Positions 14,077 through 27,316 of a DNA stretch of 64,000 nucleotides are shown one piece after another. Each line of letters opens with the position of its first letter. Positions within the stretch are counted from its first letter, which is position 1. The position numbers and the translations under genes were made by a program. The notes under the pieces were generated by a model. It saw nothing but the letters and a program-made list of their open reading frames with translations, did no database searches and was not told the DNA's origin. Origin of the DNA: Numida meleagris (taxonomy: Eukaryota > Chordata > Aves > Galliformes > Numididae); NCBI RefSeq assembly GCF_002078875.1, contig NC_034414.1, positions 28,197,638-28,261,637 on the forward strand, read 5' to 3'.

Positions 14077-16719
14077 AGACATTCCAGAGGGAAGATTTTA
14101 ATTTGTTGGTACAGCATTTGAGGGTTTTCTTCAGATCTAGGTTTCCGGAGCAGGTAAAACCCTCTGCTGGCAAACACGCTCTGCATAAAAGCAGAGCTGG
14201 ATTCACTTTCCACAGCAGCAGTGCTAACAGTAAATATACACACATACTAGGGAGCTTGGAGATCTCCAAAGACACTTGGCCTTATAGTGCTGCAATTATG
14301 TTGAAAATATTGCTGAATTTGGAAAAAAACTCATCTCTAAATTAGATTTGTTGCTGCAGCCCCACTGCCAGCTATAGGACTTGTGCTGTGTCTGCAGAAG
14401 AGAGCTAACTTTGGCTTTAGCCTCAGTGCACCTTGGACTGTGATCTGTGATCACTCTGAGACTTTCTGGTGGGTGTTTGTTGTTAAAGCAGGACTGCAGT
14501 GCTGTGGCCAGGTGCTGGGAAGGGCCAGCCTTTCTGCTCTGCATGGATGTGCGCTGGTAGGGCTCATTGCTAGTTTTTCCAGGCCACCACAGGGCTGGGC
14601 CATTCGAGCTCTGCGCAGGTTTTCCCGGCAGCAGAGCAGGAACATGCTCGGGTCTTGGCTGAAGAGCATTGGCAGATCTGTATGTCAAAGTGCACCAGAG
14701 CCTGCCTGTGCTGTTGTAACAACAAATCATAGCCTTTGTGTACCCATGTGAATTTCATGAGACTTAGAAATATTTCCCCCCATGCCTCTGTACCCTAACT
14801 GTGCTAGAAAACCAACCAGGTATGCAGTTATGTGAGAGTATTATGCAACGAGTGCTATGGAAAAGCACAGCGTGCTCTGTTTTGCAGCAGTTGAGAGGTT
14901 TTTCCACAGCACTTAGCAGCAGAGCTGGTACAGCCATGCCCACAGCCATGGCTGTATGATTCCTGCATCTCTTCTGGATGCAACAACCTCAGTTGGCCAC
15001 TGTGAATACGCTGTACGATCCTTTCTGTCTCAGTTTAAAGAATTTTATGTATTTGCTCAAAGTGCTGGTTGAAGTATAGCCAAACCCATACTTATTGGGA
15101 TATTTCCTCAGCAGCACTGAAATGTCTGTTACCTTTGTGTCTTTCCTATGTGGGGAAAAGATGGTGATACAGCCCCTACCTCCCTTGAGCTTTGGACGAG
15201 CGTGTATATGCATGTATTTATGGATTCTTTTTTCCTGTGCTGTTTATCTCCAAGGTTTAATTCAACTGATGGGCGTTAAGCTGCAGGTCTGTAGCTTGTG
15301 CGTTGTAAACTCAAAAGTGGCAGTACAGCCTTTGGGAATGAGACCCTATCCTTGCTGTTGTGAAGGGTGAAGGCAGAGCTCAGTGTGGTACGTGCAGAGC
15401 ACTGAGAGCTGTCTTTCAAAATGAGACACTTCAGACTGTTCAGTGAAAGAAGTGAAAAGCCAAAGAAAAACAGAAGGTGACTGCAAGGGGTTTCTTTTCA
15501 GTGCTCAACCAAACTGACAATAGGGTTTTTAAACTTGGTGTTCTTAAAGATACTGGGAGAATAACCTCTCCTCCCTCAACACAGTTATCGTGCTTTTGGG
15601 ATGAGTGCTGATGACCCTGTTCTGCTTTGGCAGGGATGAATCATGTCTGTGCATATGTCATGCTGCAAGAAACAGCAAGGGAGGAAAGGAAGGAAAGGTC
15701 CCCTCATCAATGGTCCTGATTCGTCCTTTCCCTTCAGAAAGAAGCAAGGAACTGCAGGTCTCCTTTGTTTGGACACTTCATCCTGAGTAAATACAACACA
15801 GTGCAATTCCTCTTCAAAGGACATCGTGTCTCCCATTATTCATGAGTTGCAAGGGTTAAGGAGATTAGCTGTTTCAGTGGATTAGTATGGGGCTGCGAGA
15901 TCTGTTCATCTCAGTGTAGCTAGCTGTCTTGTGAGTGGATGTGTAGAGCATCTAAAAATAATTCTATTATTTGCATAAAATATCTGTCAGGCTGGTTTCC
16001 CTCAGGCAGATGTTCGCTCCCGTGGCATTGCTCTCACAGCGCAAGGTCCCACCCAAGGAGAGGTGGAAACTTCTGATGGATGCAGAGCATCAAGATACCA
16101 GTTCCCCGCTCCTCCTTCCCCCGAGCACTGTTTCCAGGGGTGGGTTTCTCTCTTCTCCAGACCTTGGCCACGCAACTACTGTCTGTCCCCTGATGTTGAT
16201 GACTGGAGATGGCTGTGGAGCCTGGGCAGGGCCTCCAATGGCAGCCTGGTGCTGGCCCCACACCAGCAGGACTCCTTGGGGGACGATGCAGGTGGGTTGT
16301 TGAGGAACCCTGTTTATACGTTGTTGCATCTCTGCTTGCTGCTGGCGTCATTTGTCTTTGGAAATAACTGCGCCCAGACACCCAGTATTAGTCTTTTCTG
16401 CTGCCAGTGCAATAAAAATCAGTGGCCCTGGGCGGTGTGAAATGAACTTTAGAAGCCTTGGCTGTAGATTCTTCACCTGTTTCAATATATGAAAAATAAT
16501 AAAATCTTTATAGAACCCTAAAGCATCTCTGAGAGCATTTCAGCATTCTGTGCTGGTGTTACTCCTGCCCACGCACGGCTGCTTGTGCTGGAGGTCCTCG
16601 GGGTGGCTGCTCAGGGTTAAAGTCACTCGATGCCAAGGGGAAGGGAGCAGCACGCAGGGAAAGGGTTGGAAAAGCAGGAGCTTGGATTCTTTCCCATTTT
16701 TTTCACTGAGCTCCTGAGC

Positions 16720-16860
16720 ACGCTGGCAGGTCACTTACCTCACTGTGTCTGATTTCTGCTGTTTGTAAAATGGGAACACGTTTCACCTCACAGGGCTGTT
16801 GCAAAGCTTAATTAAGATTTGCAAAGTGCTTTGGTGCTGTATAAATGCCAGTCACTTTAA
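16720..16860 (+). repeat. MIR SINE remnant
   Basis: CAGGTCACTTACCTCACTGT, GTTTGTAAAATGGGAACACG, CACCTCACAGGGCTGTTGCA, TTAATTAAGATTTGCAAAGT and GCTTTGGTGCTGTATAAATG follow the MIR consensus through its 3' half in order. This is the best-preserved MIR copy in the window. Confidence 0.8.
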
Positions 16861-17084
16861 TTAATAAAATGAAACGGCTGTGCACTCTTGGCTTCTTTGT
16901 TTACCTGGGTGTGAGCAAGAAGCAGCTAGCAGGATGACGTGCATTAGGGTTGATATTCCACACAGCTGTGTTTTATAAATGTCCTACTTTCCTGAAGGCA
17001 TCTTGAGATGCCTTACTGATGTGCTCCAAACTGGACATCACCCTTGGAAACCAGGAATGGTCTCTATTAAGCCAAGCCTAAGTC

Positions 17085-17497
17085 ATTACAAGTCTTATGA
17101 GGAGTGGCTGAAGGAACTGGAGTTGTTAAGTTTGGAGAAGAGGAGGCTCAGGGGAGACCTCATCACTCTCTACGATGACCTGAAAGGAGGTTGTGGCAAG
17201 GTGGAGGTTGGCCTCTTCTCCCCGGTAACAGCACTAGAATAAGAGGTAATGGCCTTAGGTTGCTCCAGGGAGGGATTCAGGTTGGATGTTAGGAAAAACA
17301 ACTTCTCAGAAAGAGTGGTTGGGCACTGGAACTGGCTGCGCAGGGAGGTGATGGAGTCACTGCCCCTGAAGGTGTTCAATAAATGTGTAGATGTAGCACT
17401 GAAGAGATATGGTTAGCGGGCATCATGGGGATGGGCTGAGGTAGGACTAGATGACTTTACTGGTCTTTTCTAACTGTAATGATTCTACAGTTCTAAG
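17085..17497 (+). mobile_element. CR1 LINE 3' part, sense (about 410 bp)
   Basis: It contains the hallmark run GGAGAAGAGGAGGCTCAGGG, then GAGACCTCATCACTCTCTAC, GATTCAGGTTGGATGTTAGG and GGGAGGTGATGGAGTCACTG, ending TGTAATGATTCTACAG. The short open frame across 16979-17242 is residual CR1 ORF2-end sequence, not a host gene. Confidence 0.96.
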
Positions 17498-20400
17498 TTA
17501 TGAGGACTGCCTGTGGTGTTGATCAGGAAGGGACCAGTGGTTCCCTGATGCAGAGGGACTCAGCTGAGACTCTGCTGAGGGGAACTCCCAGCTTGCTCCT
17601 TCATAGCAGGCCTCAGTGGAGCACAGAGAGCTGGGCAGCCCCAGGCCCTAGCAGCGGGATGTGAAAACAACCAAAGTGTCCTGTGGAAATAGCTTTTCTT
17701 TCCCTTTTGATAGTTTTCCCTGACTACATTCAAGGAAGGATTTTAGCAGCCGTGTAATCTGCATCTTTATAGAAAAGGCTATTTCACATTCATGAGAGCT
17801 AAAAATGTCCAGGAGCGAGAAGCCAACAAAAGGATTGTAGAGGGATTCTTTTTGCAGTCTTCCAGATGCTGCATGCTCCAGAGAGCACTCTCAGCTCCAT
17901 CCCTCACTGCCAGACCCAGGCCTCAGCAGTCCCTGTGCCTAGTGCCATGCAAGCCAGAGGTGCTTCACATTGCAGTGACCCAACATCACACGCTGATCCA
18001 ACATGAGCAACCCAACAGCTCTGCATTTCTAGCTGTTCCAGTCCAACATCTGAGCTTCTATACTCTGAAATAAGGAATCAAAGCATGATATCTGTGTTCT
18101 CTTGAGTTTTAGTATGTTGGACTCGTTTCTGTGTGGCACTCTGCTGTCCAGGAGACTGAAGACAGGTTGTTCAAATGGAGCCCTCTTCTCCCAGTGCCTC
18201 TGCTTCTCAGGCACAAGGTGACCATCAGGACAAAGGACACATTTTAGTCCTCTCTTCCTTACAGTGAAAAACTATTTTGTTGCTTTCACATTAGAAGAAT
18301 CTGTGCAGAAGGAAACATGGTTTGGTTATCTGTGATCTTTTTAAAAGCTCCCAAATGAACAACAGTAGGAGGGAGGAAGAATCTGCAAGAGTGCGTCCTT
18401 CCTCCACCAGTGCATGCCCCTGCAGCTGAAGGCACTGCAGATTGGCACAGCAGCACATCCTCCTGTGGAGGAGACTGTGTGGGTAGCCAGGAGATCCCGT
18501 GCCTCCTGCTGAGGATGGTGTTTCAGCACGTAGGTATCAGTATTGGCACACTCTACTAGCATGTATAGCTGTGTGTATCCCCACACCTATCATTTGTACT
18601 ATAGAGAAGCATTACCTGTTATCTGGGAGTCGGCACCACAGGGCTGAGTAGGCGTATGTATAGATGACTGCTTTTTTGAGCTGCCAAAGGTGCATACGTG
18701 CAGCACGTTGGGGTGCTGGTACTTGAACACCACGTGCAGCTCTCTCTTTTCCCACCCAACCCTCTAGGCAGGACTGTAGGAGTTTGCTGGTGATTTCTCA
18801 GTGCTCACCTCCTTGCTGGACTAAACCTAACCTTTGGCATCTGATTATCGTTCCATGGTTCATGCTTTTAAGCAGAAATCCATATCATCTTTCTTCCCTT
18901 GCAGAATGTGAATAACTCAAAGCACAGGCGATAGTGAAGGATCAGGCTGCTCACGGGCTCTCGTATTGCTTCTTACTCATCCTGGTGTGACTCTGATATT
19001 ATATCACAGCTTAATGTGTTGTCCAGAATGTAATATGTTAGCATAGTAGCAAATACCAGAGAGAGTCACAGGATCATATTAAGCTGCCTGCCTCTGACAG
19101 ATTTGATTTCAGGAGTGAATTTACAGCAGAGGATGGAAATTTAGAGTCTAATTGCTAGTTTAACATGAATTTCCAAATATAATTGGATCTTTAAAGAGTG
19201 ATAGTGCTGGGATCAGGAATATGTTATTTTTTGTTTTATATAGCCATTTCCACTAAAAGTGATCATGATATGCTGTTATTTAAACTTAAAAGGGCAATTA
19301 GCAGTCACATCTGGCACGGCCAGCCCTTAAACAGCTTGCTGCTTTTTGCAAGTTTAGATGCCAACATTAGATTAGTTTTGTAGCTTCTTCACACATCAAG
19401 GAACAATTTGTTCATTAATTATATTGTTTCATTAAACATATATGTAAGCAAAGGGTCTAGCATCTCTATCATGGTTTGCACTAACTTAAGGCTATCAGAT
19501 TTTAACCCTTCTTTAATTAAACCACTACAATTTCTTGTATGGACAGATCTAAAGAACAAACTAGTTGTTTGGCTATCTGTGGGTATCACTTTATAACCCA
19601 GAAGTAGCATCTGTGATTCTGATGAATGTTTCCTTGAGTCAATGTTATGAGACTCTCCAGTGCATAGTACAAAGGAATATGCTTTCCTGGTGACATGTCC
19701 ATCAGTGAGAAGGTGATGGCTAGTACAGGTCACTGGCTGATAGCCTGTGAAACCACAGGAGTCTGTCTTGGGGTTTAACTCATCTTAGAGGCATCCAGAC
19801 TTTGCAGAGGAGTCAAGAGTGGTAGGCAAAAAGCCACACCACCATCAGTGATGAGGCAGAGAGCAGCCCACCTTCTCTCAGAAATATCCTTTTTTCCCAT
19901 GAAGTGCCAGCATCCTCATTAGAGGACCAGTGATGAGTGGTGGCTTGGCTGTGATGGAAAGGCAGAAGAGACCTTATTATTGCAAGACAAGCTGGTACCA
20001 TGTGATACAAATACAGAGGTACTGGGTTTGGTACTTACTGGGTAGTGCTGCTAGGGCTGAAAAGAGCCACTGGCTATGGCTAAAGTCACAGCATGGGACA
20101 TGGGACCTGGCTGCAGAACAGACAGTGAGTCCTTAGGGTGACTTAAAGGATTTGATTAAAAGTGTAGCAGGAATTTTGAGTGTTTAAATGTGTTCAGACC
20201 TCTTCAGAGAGTTTGAGACTGGAACTCCACTTCAAGAGCCCTGGCATTGCCAGTGTGATGCTGGACATGACACACGCAGTGTGAAAACAGCACTAGTCTG
20301 CTTGGTCTTTTTGCCATCCAGAAGTGGAAATGCAAAGAGCAGTGAAAAGTTGCAAAGCTAAAGAAGCTCCTTTGAAATCTCAGGAGTGGGGTTCAGTTCA

Positions 20401-23140
20401 GATGCTCTCAACAAAAATTCAGAGAGTATTTCTTTCTTTTTTACTCCCCAGAGCATTAGCTGGGAAACTAGAATGAAGAAAGAAAGAAAAAAGAAAAACC
20501 AAACAAAATACAAACCACCCCAAATAATTCACTCACTGACTGGCTTCACCTTCTCAGAAACACTGTGAGACCGTTCCTGGTGAAAGCAAGAGGAAGGGCT
20601 GCTCACCTCCTCCCTGCATGTGCCCTGACCCAAATCGAGCTGTGTGCCTGGTGAGCTGGCTGTGTAAGAGGACCTGGCTCCTCATGGGGCTCTTCTTTAT
20701 TGAAGGTGGGGTGCCCTACTTTACTTGCAAAGTCGAGAGCAGCACAGCCCTGGGAATGGGAGTATTTCCATGATGCAGAAGTTGCTGGGATGCTGACTCA
20801 CTGTGCATGCCAGAGGCACTGCTCTGCAATCCTGAGCATGGAGGGGGAGGGAAAATGAGCCACCGCGAAGATTGGTGGAGAGATAAGGTCACCTAGTGCC
20901 TCCAGTCACCAAATCAAAGGAGCTGGGACTTTCAGTGCATCGTTTCCCCACATGGAGAAGAAAGCAGCAAAAACCTTTCCATGTTACCCACAGAGAGATC
21001 ATGGGTTTAGCAGCCCTGGCTTCATTCCGATGCATGCTTTTTAACAACATATAGATCAGGAAGGAGACCGATGAATTACTTGTTTAGCCAGCCTGTCTTG
21101 ATATGCTGAGTGTTGCACTGAGTGAGATTAGCCCACCATAGTCTGTGCTCAGGCGTATGTGAGGTGTGTGGCACAGCATCCTGGCATATCTCTGCTTTGT
21201 TAGGCATTGTTGTCCTCCTTTCCAGTAAGAGCCACCTTCAGCTCTAATCCCATGCTTAGAATCAATAACACTTTGTTGTGATACTTGTTAATTCTCCCCA
21301 GGCTGGAGCTGTAAATGCTGAGGCACTGGGACATTTCTGCCAGGCACAGCCTGTGCCGGGCACTGGAATGACTTCCCACAGGAGCAAGGGACATCTGCAG
21401 ACATCACGCCTCCCTCTCTAAATGCAAGGTACCTCTCCGCAGCTTGCTGTGCCTAACGTACCCTCACAGCAGCCAGTACCTTGGAAAAAGAAAAATACTA
21501 AACCCTACCGAGGCCAAACTCTGTGCTGCACACAGAGCCTGCCTTCTGTGTGCAGAGCCCGCGGGGAGGATGAGTGATAACAAAGCACACGTGACAAGCA
21601 TTAGTCACGTTGCTTAATGAACAGCTAGAAGGCACTCGGAGACTGCAGACTCGGGGTAGATGAAGGCTGTTCATGTGGATTTTCTGGCCCTGAAGTTAAA
21701 GAAACACAGAAGACCTTGTTCTTACGAGATTTCAGGCTAGGTTTTTCTATCAGAGAGTTGCATCTATTCAAGATAACCATGTAAAGGAGATACTCAAAGG
21801 GAGCTGAAAATGTAGGGGGTTTGGGAATTTTTCTTTTGCCTTTGAAAATCATCCACCAGGATGGTAACAAGGGATTTCCCTGAGCAGATCCTTTTGACAT
21901 TTTTAACTTGCCCATCATCTTCCTCTCTTCTTCCAGCCTCAGTTCTTGACCTCATTCCCTCCCTGAGGCAATTACAATACCAGGGCTAATCATTTAAAAA
22001 AAAAATTATTACCAAACATTATAGGAAGAGTAGATGGTATAAGTCTTTCCCATGCAGTGGGCACAGATGCTTGGTTAGACCACCCTGCCCAACATGGTAT
22101 TTGTTGCCGCTTACTTATTTTCGTTACAGACCCTTCTGTAGATCAGTTGCAGTGCTCTTTGCGTGGTTTGTAGTGCTCTGCCTGGCATTTTCCATGGCTC
22201 TCTTTACGTGTTTCAAATCAGTCATCAAAAGGAACCGCGGGAGAGCCCAGTGCCTGGTGCGACAGACAGGCTTGGGTTCTCTGTCAGCCCAGTGGGTCAA
22301 AAATAGTCTCAGGGAACTCTGTGACTCTTGCACAGGAGAGGAAAGAGCAGGGCAGGTCACTGCTTGAAAAGTGACAGACACTTTGCTGTTGTGACAGCAG
22401 CCCTTCTGCTGACCACATAAGAATGCTCTGCAGGCCACTGGTGCCCCACAGACCACGGTCTAAGAACTGCTGTCTGCCATATGGGTTTTTAATTACTTAC
22501 CCCTTGTGTTCTTTGAATCACTGAAATATTTAGCATCCTCTTACCACTCTATGTTGGCTGTTCTAGTTCAAGATCCCAGGAGTGAATGGTTTGACTTTTC
22601 TCTCAGTGATTTTCAGACTTCATAACGAGTAGGTCATATTTTCCTTTCAGAACAGAGGGATAGGAAGTCATTTTCCTTAATCTGCTGGTGAAAGTCCAGC
22701 CAGTTGTTTAATCTGTCTCAGAGCAGGGGTCACCAATCCTCTTTCCCCTGTGGACATGTCACTGAATCAGGTGAGCGGGGGGAAGGCATTCACTGTGTTT
22801 ATCCAGAGAGGCAGAATAAGGAGGCACAGCAAGAACATTTAAGACCGAAGGAGATATGTACCAATGTGCTGATTAAATGCATGCAGGTCAGTGAAACTAA
22901 GTTCTCAGCCAGAAACTTTACTGCAGTAATCAGCTTGAACGTTATAGGCTGTTGCATGAGTCCCAGACATAACATCAGCTTGCACACACTGATTGTATCA
23001 GTATTCTCACAGTCTTCCTTTATATGCTGCCATCGCTATTTTTTTGTGCTCTTTAGGGAATGGTTATTCCTTCGTAGAGTGGCACGTCACGATGCTCATT
23101 TTTAGAGTGCTTGACATCTTAGCATCCAGCTTATTCACGA

Positions 23141-23640
23141 GTTTCACAGAATCACAGAATGGTCTGAGTTGGAAGGACCCTTAAACATCATCTAGTTCCA
23201 AACCCCCTGCCATGGGAAGGAACACCTACTAGACCAGGTTGCTCAAAGACCCATCCAACCTGGTCTTGAACACCTTGGACATCCACAACTTCTCTGGGCA
23301 GCCTGTGCCAGCACCTCACCCCTCTCTGAGTAAAGAATTTATTCCTAAATTATAATTGGAACCCTTCCTCTTTTAGTTTAAAACCATAATCCCTTGTCCC
23401 ATCATTATGCTCCCTGATAAAGAATCCCTCTCCAGCTTTCTTGCAGGCTCCCTTTTGGTACTGCTATGAATAGCTGAGGTTGGCAGGGACCTCTGAAGCC
23501 ATCTGGTCCAGCCCCTACTTGAACCAGGCCATTCAGAGCAGAGTTCTCATTACCATGTCCAGGTGGTTCCTGAATATTTATAGTCATTGACAAGGTCCCC
23601 CCAAGCCTTCTCCAGGCTGAACAGTCTCAGCAGCGTCCTG
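23141..23640 (-). mobile_element. CR1 LINE, antisense, interrupted by a second CR1
   Basis: It starts with the reversed tail TTTCACAGAATCACAGAATG, then GAGTTGGAAGGACCCTTAAA and CATCATCTAGTTCC. It proceeds through CTTGGACATCCACAACTTCT and CTCTGGGCAGCCTGTGCCAG to CTTTCTTGCAGGCTCCCTTT. The outer element breaks off near 23466 and resumes near 23591 with AAGGTCCCCCCAAGCCTTCT and CCAGGCTGAAC. Confidence 0.93.
23467..23590 (-). mobile_element. Nested CR1 3' end inside the 23141-23640 CR1
   Basis: GAATAGCTGAGGTTGGCAGG and GACCTCTGAAGCCATCTGGT begin a second reversed CR1 3' end, continuing CCAGCCCCTACTTGAACCAG to CCATGTCCAGGTGGTTCCTG. It splits the outer copy between its CTGCTAT and AAGGTCCCC segments, so it inserted later. 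It belongs to a different CR1 subfamily (short TCTGGTCCAGCCCC type). Confidence 0.75.
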
Positions 23641-26600
23641 ATACAGCCTGGGACACCATTAGGCATTGGCTAAGACCATGCGTTGATTAGGCCTGAGCTC
23701 CTCTTCTTTGTTTTTCTCCAAGTCAGCCTAGCCCTTTTCCTAGGAATTCACCTGTGTACCCCACCCTCCACACAGTCACATGCCCCCTGAGATTTTTCTC
23801 TTTCTGTTGCGTTACTGTCCATAATAAAAAGTCAGACAGAGCCTGCAATGGTGAAGCTCTGTATTTGGAACCATGACAGAGCTCCACAAAGGAACAGTTT
23901 CATACCCAGCTAGAAAATGAAAATACCAATTCGGAGAACACCCACTGGGAGTTCAAGAACAGCCTGATGTGGAGCGGTTGAGGAACAGCACTTCCACCAC
24001 TTTCTTGAAGGCTGTCTTTTACCCTATAGCACAGGTGGAAGCAAATGGGGCTGCCTTAACTAATAGGTGCCAGCTGGGAGGGATGAAGTGCTGTTGGCCC
24101 CAGGTATCTCTTTCTCTGCTCTCTAGTGAGCAGCCTAGAGGAGCTACAGCCATAGCAGTTGCCCAAAGGTAAGAAGCTTGTGGTTATGAAGAGCAAGCAG
24201 GGGCTGTGTCTGTATGGCATCTCTGGGGGACAGTTGGGGTGTCAAAAGGATAAACCCTGTATTTTATTCTTTAAATTCTGGTTGTCTGTGTTGTGACAAT
24301 AGTTTATAAAAGGAGACATGAAATGGATTTACAATAGTTTATGTAGCTTGGAAAGCAATGTAGTCCATGATTTTTTTACTCAGGTTTGCAGGTAGCTTGT
24401 AGCCTGTGAGGGGCTCTGTGCCGCCCTGGCCATACTGGCAGCAGCCCCCCATCTAGCTGCTGATAACCAGGAGGGTAGCTCAGCATCACTCATAGTTATA
24501 GGTGATTGCGCTACAGATGCAGCCCCTAGCATGCAAACCTGAGAAAACCCTACCCATATGTAAATCTCAGGGCATATGTTTATTTGTGTCAAGAGCTAAA
24601 TTAAATAGAAATGGATGGCTTGCCAGGTCTATAAAAACATTGGGACTTCAGAAGAGCCACATCTCTGCAAGAGATTTGAAATACTGCATATATATTGGAG
24701 GGGATTAGAGCCAAATGAGAAGATACTAGACAGAGCAATAAACTGAGCTTTGCAGCCTGTTGTTTTCAGGGCTGATGAGAAAAGGGACTGCAGGTTCACC
24801 TTGCGACAAACAAGTTAATTGTGAGGACTGTGGCAGGCTACTCATGCGTATGCAGGAACAGGCATAACTTCACCATGCCTATGTGAGATTTTTTTTTTCC
24901 TCATGGAGCTAAGTGGACAGGGTCTATTCTGTGAGTTTGTGCTCAGCTTCTTCAGAAAGCAGCCTCAAAGTGAGGGGTGGATTTCTGAGGTGGGGTGGGA
25001 AATGAGCATGGCTGACTAGTAGTAATGTGGGAGACAGAGCAAGCCCTTGAGAATGTCTTCTTCCAGGCTTCAAGCTAATGGTTTTCCTTTTGAAGGTTTA
25101 GATGGTGCCCCTTTTAACCCCAGCAGTTAAAAAACAAAACCCAAAAGAACAAAAGCAAGCTTTCCCCTTGTCTCCTAACCCCAAGATTTAGCAGGCTGCC
25201 ATCAGCAAACGTGATGAGAGCCAGATATTTGCCTAGACTAAATCCTGTTTCCCATGCAGCCTGTAGATTTTCTATTGTTGCTCTTTTAGTCTTTGTCTGA
25301 TATTTCCTCCTCTTCCATCACAGAGGTATTTTTCATTCCCTTCCACAAAACAATATTTAACAGGGCTTTTCTGCCTCTGTATGGCTTCATTTTGGGCGAG
25401 GCTCAGTTTAGGCATCTGCTCGTAGCTACCTTATGCAGAATGTAGGATTTTATCCAAGACATGCACTGAAAATCTGTCACCTCTGGTACCTCTGGCAGGC
25501 TGCTCTCCAGAGATGATCAAGACTCAGATGAGAGAATCACTTATGCGTGAGATGCAGGCCAGAGGTGCTTGTTAAGCGTGCTTTAACAGAAGCTTTGTCT
25601 CTATTTCATTCTCTAAAATCCAGAGTATTAACAAATAAGTAAAAGTGAAGTGTAATGATTTTATTATCCTTCTTTCCTCTCCTGTTGTCTGACCTGAATG
25701 TAACAGCCTGTTAGGAGGGTGTAATCTACTACAGACTTCTCTTCGCAGCCAGCATGCCAGATTGTGCGCGCCTATTCACAAGATAACAAAACCCCTTCAC
25801 TCTATTTTTGGGTGTAGACTTATTTTAAGAGCGCTTGTAAAGCAAGCCAAATACAAGGCAAAGCTTTGACTCTTCCTCGCCCACACGCTATGGTATTTCT
25901 TAAGAGTGGTGAAGTAGTAGAGATGTATCTGTAAGTGGTTCAAAACCATAGCACATTCTCCAGCTTTGTGTGCTGTAGTGCCTTGTTCTTTGCAGGTAGG
26001 TTTGAAGACACTCTTGTTATATACTTACAGCTCTGATGGTCCTGACTTCGCTGGGTTTCTTTACAGCAGACTGCGTGTCCCCTATCAGAGGTTTTCCTTC
26101 CTTTCTGTTGGAGTGGTACAGTTATAGGGAGGTATGAACCTGTCTGCTTTGCAGGGTGGGAGTTTCATCTGCTGAAATCACTTGACCCTCCGTTTGGAGG
26201 CATCAGACCTTTGCAGCTTTCAGATATAACCCTTCCCATCCCTTAGCTATCATCTACAGGAACCCGTGTGTAGGAGAGGGTCTTCTCTCCACGTGAGAGC
26301 AGGTGGCCAGGAGCTGTGCAGTACCCAAACTGCTGTGTGCCGTGGGTGGGAACATTAGCTGCTGCCTGAACTCCTTCTTGGGTCTCTGTCTACAATGGCA
26401 GGTATGTAAAAGTGTGCAAGACATTAGGACATGAGGAGGTTCTGTAAGAGACTATATTGCTAGAAATGGCTGTGGCTGTCCTAATCACAGCATACTTTGT
26501 ATGCTCTGCCAGCAAGTCTCATAATTTGTAACAAGCAGAGGTCTCTGGGTCTGTGGCTAGGTTTCATCAGTTTTGACAGATCTGCTGATTGCTGGTTTGC

Positions 26601-27075
26601 AAGAGCTGGGGATGTGGTAGGGGTGCTGAAAAGACTCAGGAGCTAAGCCAACTCCAGCCTTTGCTCAGGTTGTGTGCCATGTGTCCCTGCCTTGGTGTCA
26701 CGCTGTGGGTACCCTCCTGGCAGCAGAAAGAGAAGGTCTACAGCAGCTGAGCTTTCCCCTCTTGGCAGCTTCATCGCCCTTGCAGCCAGCTCCCTGCCTG
26801 CCTCGGTGCTATTGGTCCTGCACTGGTTATTCTAGGGAGCAAAGGAGCCTTGCATAGAAACTGAGGGGAATGGGACCAGTGTTTAGGAAGCCTGCCCAGC
26901 TGAGTGCATCCCTAAGGAAAAATCCTGGAAAGGGAGAGAGCACAAAGTGGGCAGGTTGTCTGAGGCCAGGTGTCTGAGCTGCTTGGTGAGGTGGAAATCT
27001 GCCAGAATTATCTGCCTCACTGTGAAGCGTGAAAGAAACCCACGTGCAAAGCCTGTGAGAGTAGCTTTGGGGATT

Positions 27076-27090
27076 AAAAAAAAAAAAAAA
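27076..27090 (+). repeat. A15 homopolymer
   Basis: Run of 15 A. No retrocopy with coding similarity is recognisable upstream, so it is not called a processed pseudogene tail. Confidence 0.95.
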
Positions 27091-27227
27091 GAACTTGTGG
27101 AATTTTTACACATGCATACAGTGTATACAGTAAAGCAAGATTTCCATTTTGTCTGGAAATGAGTGCTCAGCAGTGTGGCTGAAGGAGGGCAGGCAGGAGA
27201 GGTGATGCTTTGGGGGACATGATACTG

Positions 27228-27316
27228 GGCAACCTGTTCAAGGTGTCCCTGCTGGAGCTGGGGACTGGATCAGTTGGCCTCTAGAGTCGCTTCCTACCTC
27301 AGCCGTTCTGTGACTG
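27228..27316 (+). mobile_element. CR1 LINE 3' end, sense
   Basis: GGCAACCTGTTCAAGGTGTC, CCTGCTGGAGCTGGGGACTG, GATCAGTTGGCCTCTAGAGT and CTTCCTACCTCAGCCGTTCT, then GTGACTG form the 3' end of a CR1 of the same type as the nested copy near 23500. Confidence 0.75.

Noticed and set aside
16979..17242. Frame with [20 protein letters not shown]
   Set aside because: This is the C-terminal part of CR1 ORF2, carried by the CR1 copy at 17085-17497; not a host gene.
22425..22475. Possible hAT right end (GACCACGGTCTAAGAACTGC) and a left-end-like CAGGGGTCACCAATCC at 22724
   Set aside because: The ends are in the wrong order for one element and each is a single short match; too weak to list as an element.
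27000..27090. A15 run as the tail of a processed pseudogene
   Set aside because: No coding similarity or target-site duplication is visible upstream.
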